Assembly (NCBI RefSeq): GCF_014636935.1
Contig: NZ_BMES01000002.1
Span: 1,359,016 to 1,423,015, forward strand
DNA length: 64,000 nucleotides
Direction: 5' to 3'
Source: Alsobacter metallidurans
Lineage (GTDB): Bacteria > Pseudomonadota > Alphaproteobacteria > Rhizobiales > Beijerinckiaceae
Of the stretch, positions 20,326 through 29,345 are shown piece after piece (within the stretch, counting starts at the first letter, position 1; the number at the start of each line of letters is the position of its first letter). Both the position numbers and the translations under genes were made by a program. The notes under the pieces are model-generated. The model was given only the letters and a program-made list of their open reading frames with translations. It ran no database searches and was not told where the DNA came from.

Positions 20326-22905
20326 TCACCCCAGCGCGGTCTTCACCGCCTCGATCAGCTGCTTCAGCGTGAACGGCTTTGGCAGGAAGGAAAATTCCTC
20401 GCCGTCCGGCAGGTTCTTGCTGAAGGCTTCCTCGGCGTAGCCGGACACGAAGATCACCTTGGCCTTGCCGTCACGCTTGCGCAGTTCGCGCAGGAGGCTG
20501 GGGCCGTCCATCTCGGGCATCACGACGTCCGAGACCACGAGGTCGATCTTGCCGCCCTGCTCGTCGAAGACCTGCAGGGCTTCCACGCCGGAGGCGGCCT
20601 CCAGCACCGTGTAGCCGCGCTGGGCGAGAGCGCGGGCCCCGAAGGCGCGGACGGCTTCCTCGTCCTCCACCAGGAGCACCACGCCGTGGCCGGTGAGGTC
20701 GGCCGTGGGCTTGGGCTTGGCGCCCGGAACGGGGGCTTTCTCGGGCTTGGCGGCCGGAAGGTCGTCGGCGTGCTCCTCGCCGCTGTGGCGGGGCAGGTAG
20801 ATGCGGAAGGTGGTGCCGCGGTCCACCACGCTGTCGCAGAAGATGTAGCCGCCCGACTGCTTCACGAAGCCGTAGACCATCGAGAGGCCGAGCCCGGTGC
20901 CCTTGCCGACTTCCTTGGTGGTGAAGAAGGGCTGGAAGATCTTGTCGATGATCTCCTGCGGGATGCCGGTGCCGGAATCCTGGATCTCGATCAGCACGTA
21001 GTCTGCCGCCGGCATCACCTGCTCGCCGGCCGTCACCGGCTCGGTGGCGTGCACGTTGGAGGTGCGGATGGAGAGGCGCCCGCCGTCCGGCATGGCGTCG
21101 CGGGCGTTCACGGCGAGGTTGACGACCACCTGCTCGAACTGGGTGAGGTCGGCGCGCACCGGCCAGAGGTCGCGGCCGTGGCGCACGTCGAGCTCGACGC
21201 GCTCGCCCAGGAGCCGCTTCAGCAGCATGCCGAGGTCCGACAAAACCTCGCCGAAATGCATCACCTGCGGGCGCAACGTCTGCCGGCGCGAGAACGCCAG
21301 CAGCTGGCGCACGAGGCCGGCCGCCCGGTTGGCGTTCTGCTTGATCTGCATGATGTCCTGGAAGGACGGGTCGGTCGGCCGGTGGTTCACGAGCAGCAGG
21401 TCGGCATAGCCCATGATGCCCTGCAGCACGTTGTTGAAATCGTGCGCGACGCCGCCCGCGAGCTCGCCCACGGCCTGCATCTTCTGCGCCTGCGCGAACT
21501 GCGCCTCCAGCGCCCGCTGCTCGGTGGTGTCGAGCGCGTACACGATGGCGGCTTCGCCATCCTCGGCCTCGTTCTCCACCGTGGTGACGAAGAAGCGGGC
21601 CGAGCGGGTGCCCTCCCCGGCCAGCGCCAGGTCGATCGGGGCGATGTCGCCGCGCCCGGCGGCCGCCGACGCGATGGCGGCGGTGAGCTGCTCGCGGTCG
21701 CGCTCGCCCACCACGGCCAGCATGGAGCGCGCCGTCGAGCCGTCATGGCCCTTGAAGGCCGAGCCGAACAGCTTGGCGAAGGGCCCGTTGGTGCGCGCGA
21801 TGCGGCCGTGCCGGTCGATGGTCGCGATGGCGAGCGGGGTGTTGTTGAAGAAGCGCGCGAAGCGCACCTCGGCGGCGCGCTGGCCCTCGGCCACGTCCTC
21901 GCCGGCCGAGCGGTTCAACGCCAGCGTGCGCGAGGGGCCAGGCGTGCCGTCATACGCGTAGGCGACGCTGTGGAACAACCGCACGGGCAGCGATTGCCCG
22001 CCGCGCCGGCGCAGGTCGAGGTCGTGGATCTCGGTGCGGACCTCGCCGGCGCCGCCCATCACGCCCGACAATAGCGCGGCGCCGTCGCCCGGCACGAGGT
22101 CGGAGAGCTTCAGACCGCCGGAACCGAACTGCGCGAGGTCGTAGTCGAGCCAGCCCGCCAGCGTGGCGTTCATGTAGATCACGTCGCCGGCGGCGTCGAT
22201 GGACAGGAACCCGGCGGGCGCGTGGTCGAGATAGTCGATGGCGTGCTGGAGTTCCTGGAAGACGTTTTCCTGGCGCTCGCGCTCGCGCGTCACGTCCGCG
22301 ATGGTCCACAGCGTGGCGCGCCGGCCGCTTGGCCGGTCCACCGGGCGCACGCGCACGCGGTACCACGCCACCCCGTCCAGCGCGCCGAGCGGCGGCGACA
22401 GGCGGATCTCCTCCGACGCGCTCTTGCCGTCGCGCGCCGCCTGGGCAAGGCGGTAGATCGCTTCCGACACGTCCGCCGAGCCCGTGAAGAGGCGCTCGGC
22501 CGTGAGCGCCGCATCCGCGGTGCGCGCGCCCGCGAAGCGCAGATAGGCGTCGTTGGCGTAGGCGATCCGTCCGTCGCCCTCCACCACGATCATGCCCTCG
22601 GCGGCCGAATCGACCACCGACTTGGTGAGGTCGTTGCGGCTGGTCTTGCCCGCGAACTCGATGATCCCGACCGCGCCCGCGAACAACGCGAACACGCCCA
22701 CCACGGCCAGCAGCGCCAGCAGGCCCATGATCAGCGGCTGGGCCTTCTCGCTCGCCACCAGCGACAGCGCGATGGCGGCGCCGACCAGCACGCCCGCCAG
22801 CGCCAGCAGGAGCGCGGCGCTGCCCGAACGTTGCGGCTTGCCCGGCGCGGGCGCGCCCGCTCCCGCGATCATCGCGTCCTGTCCCGACCGGTCACGTGAG
22901 GCCAT
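20326..22905 (-). CDS. cckA: Cell-cycle hybrid histidine kinase CckA
   Basis: Membrane hybrid kinase that feeds the ChpT-CtrA phosphorelay controlling division and flagellar genes. About 859 residues from ATG 22905 (a TTG at 22929 overlapping the flhB stop is an alternative). Two transmembrane helices lie within residues 30-85. PAS-like domains follow (about 95-470). The HisKA H-box is [21 protein letters not shown], and the ATPase domain has [21 protein letters not shown] and [20 protein letters not shown]-terminal receiver domain (about 735-859) has [10 protein letters not shown], the phospho-acceptor Asp in [12 protein letters not shown], and FLPKPFT. The HDFNN H-box and attached receiver are typical of CckA. 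It directly follows flhB, suggesting co-transcription with the fliE/fliQ/fliR/flhB series. Confidence 0.92.
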   Translation of the reverse strand: MASRDRSGQDAMIAGAGAPAPGKPQRSGSAALLLALAGVLVGAAIALSLVASEKAQPLIMGLLALLAVVGVFALFAGAVGIIEFAGKTSRNDLTKSVVDSAAEGMIVVEGDGRIAYANDAYLRFAGARTADAALTAERLFTGSADVSEAIYRLAQAARDGKSASEEIRLSPPLGALDGVAWYRVRVRPVDRPSGRRATLWTIADVTRERERQENVFQELQHAIDYLDHAPAGFLSIDAAGDVIYMNATLAGWLDYDLAQFGSGGLKLSDLVPGDGAALLSGVMGGAGEVRTEIHDLDLRRRGGQSLPVRLFHSVAYAYDGTPGPSRTLALNRSAGEDVAEGQRAAEVRFARFFNNTPLAIATIDRHGRIARTNGPFAKLFGSAFKGHDGSTARSMLAVVGERDREQLTAAIASAAAGRGDIAPIDLALAGEGTRSARFFVTTVENEAEDGEAAIVYALDTTEQRALEAQFAQAQKMQAVGELAGGVAHDFNNVLQGIMGYADLLLVNHRPTDPSFQDIMQIKQNANRAAGLVRQLLAFSRRQTLRPQVMHFGEVLSDLGMLLKRLLGERVELDVRHGRDLWPVRADLTQFEQVVVNLAVNARDAMPDGGRLSIRTSNVHATEPVTAGEQVMPAADYVLIEIQDSGTGIPQEIIDKIFQPFFTTKEVGKGTGLGLSMVYGFVKQSGGYIFCDSVVDRGTTFRIYLPRHSGEEHADDLPAAKPEKAPVPGAKPKPTADLTGHGVVLLVEDEEAVRAFGARALAQRGYTVLEAASGVEALQVFDEQGGKIDLVVSDVVMPEMDGPSLLRELRKRDGKAKVIFVSGYAEEAFSKNLPDGEEFSFLPKPFTLKQLIEAVKTALG

Positions 22906-22925
22906 GTTCCATCCGTCCGCCGCCG

Positions 22926-23993
22926 TCAATACCGCCTCCGGCGCAGGCGCATCACGTAGCCGATCACTTCGGCCACCGCTTTGTAGTGTTCGACCGGAAT
23001 GTCCTGATCGAGTTCAACCGCCTTGTAAAGCGCACGCGCGAGCGGTGGATTCTCGACCACCGGCACGTCGTTTTCCTCCGCCATCGCGCGGATGCGCAGC
23101 GCCACCGCGTCGAGGCCCTTGGCGACGCATTGCGGCGCGGCCATGCCGGGTTCGTATTGCAGCGCCACCGCGAAGTGGGTCGGGTTCATCACCACCACGG
23201 TGGCGGTCGGCACCTTGGACATCATCCGCTGGCGCGCCTGCTTGGCGCGCAGCTGCCGGATCTTGGCCTTGATCTCGGGGTTTCCGTCCGTTTCCTTGTG
23301 CTCGTCCTTCACTTCCTGCTTGGTCATCCGCTGCCGGTTGTACCAGGTGAAGCGCTGGTACACGTAGTCGCCGCCCGCGATCGCCGCGTAGATGATCAGC
23401 ACGGCCTTCATCAGCGTAACGGCCTCGGCCTTGGTCGCCTGCAGCAGCATGGCGACGTCCATGGTGGCGAAGCTTTCCAGCCGCGCCATCTCGGGCCACA
23501 CCGCCATGTAGATGGCGACGCCCACCACGCCGAGCTTCAGGAGCCCTTTCAGGAACTGGACCAGCGCTTCCTTGCCGAACACGCGCTTGAAGCCCGAGAG
23601 CGGCGAGATGCGCGACAGTTGCGGCGCCAGCGGCTGCGTCGACAGCGAGGGCTTGTGCTGCACCATCCCGCCCGCCAGCCCGGCCAGCATCAGGATGCCG
23701 AGCGGAAAAGCGAGCGCGCTCAGGCCCGCCCACAGCCCGTATTCGCCATAGACTTTCACGGCCCCGGGCTCGGCCGACACGCGCCCGGCCTGGGCCAGCA
23801 GCCCCCCCAGCATCACCTTCAGCGAGCTCGCGGAGCTGTCCGCCACCGCGACGAGCGCCAGCGTGCCGCCGGCCAGCACGAACCAGGTGTTGACCTCCTG
23901 GCTCTTGGCGATGTCGCCCTTTTCGATCGCCTGTTCGAGGCGTCGTAGGGAAGGTTCTTCTGTGCGGTCTTCCTGGTCGTCCTCGCCCGCCAT
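22926..23993 (-). CDS. flhB: Flagellar export switch protein FlhB
   Basis: Inner-membrane component of the flagellar type III export gate that switches substrate specificity from rod/hook to filament. 355 residues: acidic N-terminus (AGEDDQEDRTEEPSLRRLEQAIEKGDIAKSQEV), four transmembrane helices to about residue 210, then the cytoplasmic domain with the self-cleaving NPTH in VVVMNPTHFAVALQYE near residue 265. The C-terminus is very basic (RLRRRRY). Starts three bases after the fliR stop; followed by cckA with stop/start contact. All hallmarks of a functional FlhB are visible. Confidence 0.97.
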   Translation of the reverse strand: MAGEDDQEDRTEEPSLRRLEQAIEKGDIAKSQEVNTWFVLAGGTLALVAVADSSASSLKVMLGGLLAQAGRVSAEPGAVKVYGEYGLWAGLSALAFPLGILMLAGLAGGMVQHKPSLSTQPLAPQLSRISPLSGFKRVFGKEALVQFLKGLLKLGVVGVAIYMAVWPEMARLESFATMDVAMLLQATKAEAVTLMKAVLIIYAAIAGGDYVYQRFTWYNRQRMTKQEVKDEHKETDGNPEIKAKIRQLRAKQARQRMMSKVPTATVVVMNPTHFAVALQYEPGMAAPQCVAKGLDAVALRIRAMAEENDVPVVENPPLARALYKAVELDQDIPVEHYKAVAEVIGYVMRLRRRRY

Positions 23994-23996
23994 GGC

Positions 23997-24758
23997 TCAC
24001 CGCGCCATGAAGGGCAGCAGGAAGTCCGAGACCTCCCGGAGGAACACCGCCATCATGGTCCCGATGGCGGCCAGCAGGATGATGAAGCCGATCATGATCG
24101 TGGCCGGCATCCCGAGGAAAAACACCTGCAGAGCCGGCATCAGCCGCGACAGCACGCCCAGCCCCAGGTTGATGATCACCCCGAACACGATAAATGGCGC
24201 GGCGATCTGCACCGCGATCGAGAAGCCCTTGCCCATGGTGCCCAGCGCCAGCATGGCGGCGTCCCCGGTGGGCGGCGCGGCGCCAGGCGGCAGCGCCGTG
24301 TAGCTGCCCCCGATGGCGGCGATCACCATGTGGTGCCCGTCGGTGGCGAACAGCAGCGTCACGCCCAGCATGGTGAGCAGGTTGCCGAGCGCCGCCGCCT
24401 GCCCGCCCTGCGACGGGTCCACGGTTTCGGCGAAGCCCAGCCCCAGCGCCTGCGAGACGAAATTGCCCGCCGTCTGCAGGCTCGCGATCACGATGCGGGC
24501 GCAAAGGCCGATCATCAGCCCGATCGCGAGTTCCAGAAACAGGGTTGTAAACACCGCATTGCCCTGCAGCGCCTGCGCGGGCAGCAGCGGCCGCACGATC
24601 GGCATCATCGCGATCGTCAGAAACACCGCCAAAGCGAGCCGCACCCGGGCGGGCACGAAGCGCTCGCCCAGCGCCGGCATCAGCATCATCAGGACGCCGA
24701 CCCGCGCGAACACCACCATGAACAGGGCCGCGATCGCCGGCCCGAAGGTGAACCCCAT
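23997..24758 (-). CDS. fliR: Flagellar export apparatus protein FliR
   Basis: Polytopic inner-membrane part of the export gate (FliP-FliQ-FliR complex), 253 residues from ATG 24758, which has GGGGCGGGG just upstream. Hydrophobic segments include AIAALFMVVFARVGVLMMLMPALG, ARVRLALAVFLTIAMMPIV and FIVFGVIINLGLGVLSRLMPALQVFFLGMPATIMIGFI, the last being family-typical. A longer in-frame start to 24833 would add an Arg/Gly-rich leader absent from FliR. It lies between fliQ (gap about 76 bases with this start) and flhB (three bases). Confidence 0.95.
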   Translation of the reverse strand: MGFTFGPAIAALFMVVFARVGVLMMLMPALGERFVPARVRLALAVFLTIAMMPIVRPLLPAQALQGNAVFTTLFLELAIGLMIGLCARIVIASLQTAGNFVSQALGLGFAETVDPSQGGQAAALGNLLTMLGVTLLFATDGHHMVIAAIGGSYTALPPGAAPPTGDAAMLALGTMGKGFSIAVQIAAPFIVFGVIINLGLGVLSRLMPALQVFFLGMPATIMIGFIILLAAIGTMMAVFLREVSDFLLPFMAR

Positions 24759-24834
24759 CCCCGCCCCGTTCCGCGCGCCGGCCCCGAACCGAAGCCGGGA
24801 ACCGAATCCGCCCGCCAGCGCGCCGGGGCTCATT

Positions 24835-25101
24835 CTAGCCGCCCGTTGCGATTCGCGACGCCACCCTGGTCATGTATCCGGCCAGCGCATCCCCCATGAA
24901 AGGCAGCAGCAGGATCATCGCCAGCCCGAGCACGATGATCTTGGGCACCGCCACCAGCGTCTGCTCCTGGATTTGCGTCAGCGCCTGGATCAGCGAGATC
25001 ACCACGCCCACCGCCAGCGCGATCAGCATCAGCGGGCTCGCCACCTTCAGGAAGGTAAAGATGCCGTCGCGGGCGACGTCGAGAACTTCCGGGCCTGTCA
25101 C
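24835..25101 (-). CDS. fliQ: Flagellar export apparatus protein FliQ
   Basis: Small two-helix export gate subunit, 88 residues, exactly the family size when read from GTG 25101 (TGPEVLDVARDGIFTFLKVASPLM). Helix one is LMLIALAVGVVISLIQALTQIQEQTL, followed by VPKIIVLGLAMILLLPFMG. A longer open frame runs upstream to 25218 but passes into a palindromic repeat, so I reject it. The repeat separates fliE from fliQ within an otherwise compact gene series. Confidence 0.95.
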   Translation of the reverse strand: MTGPEVLDVARDGIFTFLKVASPLMLIALAVGVVISLIQALTQIQEQTLVAVPKIIVLGLAMILLLPFMGDALAGYMTRVASRIATGG

Positions 25102-25140
25102 GCTGGGGTGTCCATTGCGGTGTCGGTGCGAGATCAGGAT

Positions 25141-25276
25141 CCCCTCATCCTGAGGAGCCCTGCGCAGCAGGGCGTCTCGAAGGACGAGGGCTCCAGAGTG
25201 ATCGATCCCTGGAGCCATCTGGATCCCCTCGCCCTTCGAGACGCGCCGCTGAGGCGGCGCTCCTCAGGATGAGGGG
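25141..25276. repeat. Palindromic repeat family D between fliE and fliQ
   Basis: Perfect 18-base arms, CCCCTCATCCTGAGGAGC at 25141-25158 and its complement at 25259-25276. Secondary arms GGGCGTCTCGAAGG / CCCTTCGAGACGCG sit inside. It could fold into a long hairpin in the flgB-flhB transcript. Confidence 0.85.
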
Positions 25277-25316
25277 TGTTGCAAAGAAGCGCCGGAGCCG
25301 CCGCCCCGGCCCAAAA

Positions 25317-25640
25317 CTAGATCTGCATCCGCATGATTTCCTCATAGGCGGCGATCACGCGGTCGCGCACCGCCACGAGGGTTTCGAGGGCGGTTTCGGT
25401 TTCGGCCACCGCCGTCACCACGTCCACCATGTCGGCCTTGCCCATCGCGGCCTTGCTGGCCTGCTGGTCGGCCTGCTTGCCGGCGTCCGCCACCGTCTGC
25501 AGCACGTTGCCGAGCGCCTCCGCGAAGCTGGGGCCGCCGCCGCCGGCTCCGCCCACGCCCGGCATCGCGCGGCCGGCGGTCGGGTTGGCGAGGCGCTGGG
25601 TCGCCGCATAGGCGCCGGCCGCGATGGTGGGGCTGGCCAT
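25317..25640 (-). CDS. fliE: Flagellar hook-basal body complex protein FliE
   Basis: Joins the MS ring to the rod and is among the first exported subunits; 107 residues. The conserved C-terminal half reads SFAEALGNVLQTVADAGKQADQQ, then MVDVVTAVAETETALETLVAVRDRVIAAYEEIMRMQI. The N-terminal third is Gly/Pro/Ala-rich. It follows flgC after 46 bases. It is the last gene before a palindromic repeat and fliQ. Confidence 0.93.
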   Translation of the reverse strand: MASPTIAAGAYAATQRLANPTAGRAMPGVGGAGGGGPSFAEALGNVLQTVADAGKQADQQASKAAMGKADMVDVVTAVAETETALETLVAVRDRVIAAYEEIMRMQI

Positions 25641-25686
25641 GGTGGGCGTCTCCGTGGAAGGTCGGGCGGGAAAAGATCAGGCGCGG

Positions 25687-26097
25687 CTAGATGCGAAGGA
25701 TGTCGAGCGTCTTGGCGAGCATGCGGCGCGTGCTGCTGATGACGTTGAGGTTCGCCTCGTAGCTTCGCTGCGCCTCCCGCATGTCCATCTGCTCCACCAG
25801 CGGATTGACGTTCGGGTACTTCACGTCGCCATTGCGGTCGGCGGCAGGATGCCCCGGCTCGTGGCGCGTCTCGAAGGGCTTCTGGTCCTTGCGCACCCGC
25901 CCCATCGTCACCGTCTGGGCTTCGAGCTCGCGCTCGAACTTGTGGTCCATGGTCGGGATCTTGCGCCGATAAGGGTCGCCGCCGGGCTTCAGCGCGGTGG
26001 AGTCCGCGTTGGCGATGTTCTCCGAAATGATCCGGATGCGGCCCGCCTGGGCCTTGAGGCCGGACGCCGCGATGGAGAGGGAGCGAAGAAAATCCAT
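25687..26097 (-). CDS. flgC: Flagellar proximal rod protein FlgC
   Basis: Rod subunit exported by the flagellar apparatus; 136 residues, family length. N-terminal flagellar motif SLSIAASGLKAQAGRIRIISENIANADSTA (near residues 7-36), central YRRKIPTM, and C-terminal LVEQMDMREAQRSYEANLNVISSTRRMLAKTLDILRI, both helices packing in the rod. Starts six bases after the flgB stop, so clearly co-transcribed with flgB and fliE. Confidence 0.96.
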   Translation of the reverse strand: MDFLRSLSIAASGLKAQAGRIRIISENIANADSTALKPGGDPYRRKIPTMDHKFERELEAQTVTMGRVRKDQKPFETRHEPGHPAADRNGDVKYPNVNPLVEQMDMREAQRSYEANLNVISSTRRMLAKTLDILRI

Positions 26098-26103
26098 GAT
26101 CCG

Positions 26104-26493
26104 TCAGCCTCTCTTGCCGATGGCGATCTTGAGAAGCGACAGGCTCTTGGAATAGAGGCTCGCGACGGCCTGGTAGTCCATCTGCGTGTCGGCGAGCTTG
26201 GTCATCTCGTCTTCCAGCGTCACCGAGTTGCCGGAAGGACGGGTCTCGAACCGCTGGCCGGCCTTGCCGCCGGGCGCGCCCGGGCCGCCGCCGGTCGTGA
26301 TGTGCCCCGCCGAGGTCGCCTCGAGCTGGATCCCGCCGCCCTGCCCGGGAGCCGAGAGCGCCTGGAGGTCCCGGGGCCGGAAATTCGGCGTGTCCGCGTT
26401 GGCGACGTTCTCGGCCAGCAGCTTCTGGCGCGTTTGCAGCCACTGCATGCGCGTCTTCAGCTGGTCGACAAGGGGAAGTCCCATTCCGCTCAT
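26104..26493 (-). CDS. flgB: Flagellar proximal rod protein FlgB
   Basis: Rod subunit, 129 residues from ATG 26493 (CGGAGA ribosome site). Contains WLQTRQKLLAENVANADTPNFRPRDL near the N-terminus and LADTQMDYQAVASLYSKSLSLLKIAIGKRG at the end. A longer in-frame start at 26592 would swallow the promoter region. It heads the leftward flgB-flgC-fliE-fliQ-fliR-flhB-cckA series. A CtrA-type box 45-59 bases upstream of the start suggests early-class, CtrA-dependent expression. It is divergent from fliO. Confidence 0.95.
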   Translation of the reverse strand: MSGMGLPLVDQLKTRMQWLQTRQKLLAENVANADTPNFRPRDLQALSAPGQGGGIQLEATSAGHITTGGGPGAPGGKAGQRFETRPSGNSVTLEDEMTKLADTQMDYQAVASLYSKSLSLLKIAIGKRG

Positions 26494-26537
26494 GGCGGGT
26501 CTCCGCGGCAGGTGGGCAAAAAATGCCGCCCCCATGG

Positions 26538-26552
26538 TTAACGTCGAGTAAA
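26538..26552 (-). promoter_or_regulatory. CtrA-type box upstream of flgB
   Basis: TTAACGTCGAGTAAA matches the CtrA consensus TTAA-N7-TTAA with one mismatch in the second half-site. It sits 45-59 bases before the flgB start, in the flgB/fliO divergent gap. Confidence 0.55.
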
Positions 26553-26666
26553 CGAACTGTAGTGGAGCAGGCGTGTTGGGGGCTTGACGCATGCTGTTGA
26601 ACGACGGCGTGCTATGTTCAACTCGCGGGTGGGGACCTTGCGGGCCAGTCGGGGAGTGTTTCAGCG

Positions 26667-28304
26667 TTGCAATCGATCTTTGGAGTGACCTTGCCGACGC
26701 CGGCCGTTTGGGCGGTCGCCTTCGTCGTCATCTTCATCCTCTTGGCCTTGTTCGCATTGCTGCTGCGCCGTCTGGCCGGCGCCAGGCTCAACATGGCCGG
26801 GGGCATGTCCCGCAACCGCCAGCCGCGCCTGGGCGTGGTGGACGCCTATGACCTCGACCGGCAGAGGCAGCTCGTTATCGTCCGCCGCGACAATGTCGAG
26901 CACCTGCTGATGATCGGCGGTCCGAACGACCTCGTGGTCGAGCACACCATCGTGCGCGCCGGGCTGAGCGCCCGCGAATATGCCGAGCAGCTGCAGCAGC
27001 GGCCCGAGGTCGCGCGCCCGGATGCGCCCCGCACCGAGCCCCTCGCCGAAGCGCCCGCGCGCGCCGAGCCGGCGCGCCCCGAGAGCCCGCGCCCCGAAGC
27101 GCCCGTCGCAGTCGACGTGCGGGCGGAGACGCGGCCTGAAGCCCCGCGCCAGGATCAACCGCGTCAGGAACCCGTGCGGCAGGAGACCGTGCGGCAGGAC
27201 CCGACCCGCTTCGAGCCCCCGCGCGCCGAGCCGCCGCGTCCGAACGGCTACCGCCCCGAAGCGCCGGTTCCGCCGGCCGTTGCGCCCGTGCCGCCGGTGG
27301 CCGCCATGCCGCCGCGCCTCCCCGCCGATACGCCGCGCAACGTTCCGCCGCCTCCCCCGCCGCGCCGTCCCGACGTGATCCGGCCCGAACCCGATCTCGG
27401 CGCCGAGCCGCTGCTGCGCGCCGAAGCGCGCCCGGAGCCGCCCCGCGCGGGCCGACCGGAGCCGATGCCGCCCATGCGGCCACAGCAGGCGCCGCCGCCG
27501 CCCCAGTTCCGTCCCGATCCGGCGATGCGGCCGGATCAGCCCATGCGGCAGGACCCGCCGATGCGGCAAGACTCGCCCATGCGCCAAGACTCGCCCATGC
27601 GGCAGGAGCCGACGCTTCGCCCGGAGCCCCGGAACGCCCCCGACAGCCGTCCCGTGGAGGCGCGCCCCATGGCCGAGCCGCGCCCGACCGCCGGGCCCAG
27701 CCACGACACGGCGGGCGGCGCGACCGCCCCGGCCAGCCAGGCCGCCAGCGCGGCGGCCGCCCAGGCCGAATTGTCCGACATGGCCCGCAAGCTCGAGGCG
27801 GCGCTGAAGCGCCCCTTCGCGGCGCCGGCCGACGCCCCGCGCCCGCCGCAGCCCGCTGCCCCGCCTCCGCCCGCCGCGCCCGTACCGCCTGAGCGGCCGT
27901 CGTCGCCGGAGCCGAGCCGCGCGGCGCCGCCGCCCGCCCCTGAACTGCCGGTCCAGGCCGCTCCGCCTCCTCCTCCTCAGCGCCCCGCCGAGCCGGTGGC
28001 CCCGCCCGCCGCGGCGTTCACGCCAGCGCCCCCTCCCCGGCCGGATCGCCCCGCCGAGCCTGCCCCCCGAATCGAGCCGCAAGCGCCGGCTTTCACTCCC
28101 CCGACGCCGCCCGCGCCGGCCGCCCCGCAAGCCGCAGCTCCGGCCCCGGCGCCGACTCCGGGCCCAGCGGCTCCGGCTGCGCCCGCCCCGAACCCGGCCC
28201 CGGCGCCTCGCCCCGCCTCGCGCCCGACGGACCTCGTCGACTTCGACTCTCTCGAAGCCGAAATGTCCCGCCTCCTCGGCCGCGACGTCGGCCCCAAGAG
28301 CTGA
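26667..28304 (+). CDS. fliO: FliO-like flagellar protein with long Pro/Arg-rich tail
   Basis: 545 residues. The first 100 match FliO, the membrane chaperone of export-gate assembly: one transmembrane helix (VWAVAFVVIFILLALFALLL, residues 13-32), then RLGVVDAYDLDRQRQLVIVRRDNVEHLLMIGGPNDLVVE, the family signature. Residues 110-515 are a low-complexity cytoplasmic tail of Pro, Ala, Arg and Glu with a six-residue tandem repeat (PMRQDS). The last 25 residues (DLVDFDSLEAEMSRLLGRDVGPKS) look ordered and may be a docking helix. The start is TTG 26667 after GGGGAG. Typical FliO is 100-150 residues, so the tail is unusual. Divergent from flgB; fliP lies 250 bases downstream. Confidence 0.8.
   Translation: MQSIFGVTLPTPAVWAVAFVVIFILLALFALLLRRLAGARLNMAGGMSRNRQPRLGVVDAYDLDRQRQLVIVRRDNVEHLLMIGGPNDLVVEHTIVRAGLSAREYAEQLQQRPEVARPDAPRTEPLAEAPARAEPARPESPRPEAPVAVDVRAETRPEAPRQDQPRQEPVRQETVRQDPTRFEPPRAEPPRPNGYRPEAPVPPAVAPVPPVAAMPPRLPADTPRNVPPPPPPRRPDVIRPEPDLGAEPLLRAEARPEPPRAGRPEPMPPMRPQQAPPPPQFRPDPAMRPDQPMRQDPPMRQDSPMRQDSPMRQEPTLRPEPRNAPDSRPVEARPMAEPRPTAGPSHDTAGGATAPASQAASAAAAQAELSDMARKLEAALKRPFAAPADAPRPPQPAAPPPPAAPVPPERPSSPEPSRAAPPPAPELPVQAAPPPPPQRPAEPVAPPAAAFTPAPPPRPDRPAEPAPRIEPQAPAFTPPTPPAPAAPQAAAPAPAPTPGPAAPAAPAPNPAPAPRPASRPTDLVDFDSLEAEMSRLLGRDVGPKS
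27522..27612 (+). repeat. 18-base tandem repeat inside fliO
   Basis: About five units of CATGCGGCAAGACTCGCC with small changes, coding for PMRQDS/PMRQDP/PMRQEP. The two middle units are nearly identical, so the repeat could vary in number. Confidence 0.8.
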
Positions 28305-28337
28305 CGCCAAGTCTCCCGCCGTAATCCGGGCCATCCT

Positions 28338-28427
28338 CCCGTCATTGCGAGCGACAGCGAAGCAATCCAGCCTGACAGCCGGGCCCTTAGGCTGGATTGC
28401 TTCGCCTCCGGCTCGCAATGACGGCGA
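28338..28427. repeat. Palindromic repeat family A, copy 3
   Basis: Arms CGTCATTGCGAGCGACAGCG... and ...CGGCTCGCAATGACG, inner GAAGCAATCCAGCCT / AGGCTGGATTGCTTC, loop of about 17 bases. Lies between fliO and fliP. Confidence 0.82.
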
Positions 28428-28555
28428 GGCGCGCGCCACGTAGAAGCCATCCACTTCCCCGCTCCGACGTCGCGGCGCCGGTTCTCCACAGCCCACGCTC
28501 GCCTGCGACAGCTCCGCGGATGACCCCTGCACCGTGGATCTCCTAGGGTCGGCGG

Positions 28556-29314
28556 ATGGCACGAGGGATTCGTTTCCGCATGATGCGCGGCCCGCTAGCC
28601 GCGATGCTGGTCGCGGCGGGCGTGCTGTGGGCCGGCGCGGCCGCCGCCCAGACGCTGTCGCTGGATCTCGGCGGCGGGCAGAGCGTGAACGAGCGGGCGC
28701 TGCAGCTCGTGTTCCTGGTCACGCTGATGTCGCTGGCGCCCGCCGCCGTCGTGATGGTGACGTCCTTCACCCGCATCGTCGTGGTGCTGTCGCTGCTGCG
28801 CTCGGCCATCGGCGCGCCGACCGCCCCGCCCAACGCCGTGATTGTCAGCCTGGCGCTGTTTCTGACCGCCTTCGTGATGGCCCCGACCCTGCGCACCGTC
28901 TACGATACGGCGGTCACGCCCCTGCTCGCGAACCAGATTCAGGCCCAGCAGGCCTTTGAGCGCGGCGCGCAGCCGATCCGCACCTTCATGCTCAAGCACG
29001 TCCGCGAAAAGGACCTCGAGCTCTTCATCAACCTGTCGCGCGAGGCGCGCCCGGCCACGCCCGAGGCGACGCCACTCACCACGCTGATCCCGGCCTTCAT
29101 GATATCGGAGCTGCGACGGGCGTTCGAGATCGGCTTCCTGCTGTTCATTCCGTTTCTGATCATCGACCTTGTGGTCGCCTCGATCCTGATGTCGATGGGC
29201 ATGATGATGCTGCCGCCCGTCACGGTGGCGCTGCCGTTCAAGCTGATCTTCTTCGTGCTGGTGGACGGTTGGAGCCTGGTGGCCGGCAGCCTGGTGCAGA
29301 GCTACGGGAACTGA
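28556..29314 (+). CDS. fliP: Flagellar export gate protein FliP
   Basis: Core subunit of the flagellar export gate; 252 residues, family length. It starts with a cleavable signal peptide (RGPLAAMLVAAGVLWAGAAAAQ). Conserved blocks are LVFLVTLMSLAPAAVVMVTSFTRIVVVLSLLRSAIG, PTLRTVYDTAVTPLL, TLIPAFMISELRRAFEIGFLLFIPFLIIDLVVASILMSMGMMMLPP and FVLVDGWSLV. ATG 28556 is chosen; an alternative ATG lies eight codons later. It is rightward, convergent with the TPR gene ending at 29346. A palindromic repeat separates it from fliO, so it may have its own promoter. Confidence 0.97.
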   Translation: MARGIRFRMMRGPLAAMLVAAGVLWAGAAAAQTLSLDLGGGQSVNERALQLVFLVTLMSLAPAAVVMVTSFTRIVVVLSLLRSAIGAPTAPPNAVIVSLALFLTAFVMAPTLRTVYDTAVTPLLANQIQAQQAFERGAQPIRTFMLKHVREKDLELFINLSREARPATPEATPLTTLIPAFMISELRRAFEIGFLLFIPFLIIDLVVASILMSMGMMMLPPVTVALPFKLIFFVLVDGWSLVAGSLVQSYGN

Positions 29315-29345
29315 GGACGGGCGTGCGGCTTGCGACCTCCAAACG

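Noticed and set aside
24759..24833. Longer N-terminus of FliR
   Set aside because: The extra 25 residues are Arg/Gly-rich, unlike FliR, and a good ribosome site precedes the internal ATG.
26640..26667. Sigma-54 promoter before fliO (GGGTGGGGACCTTGC)
   Set aside because: Only GG and TTGC match; TGGCAC is absent, so it is likely chance in GC-rich DNA.
26661..28562. A 633-codon minus-strand frame opposite fliO
   Set aside because: Arg/Gly-rich shadow of the proline-rich fliO tail; the real gene has the FliO signature.
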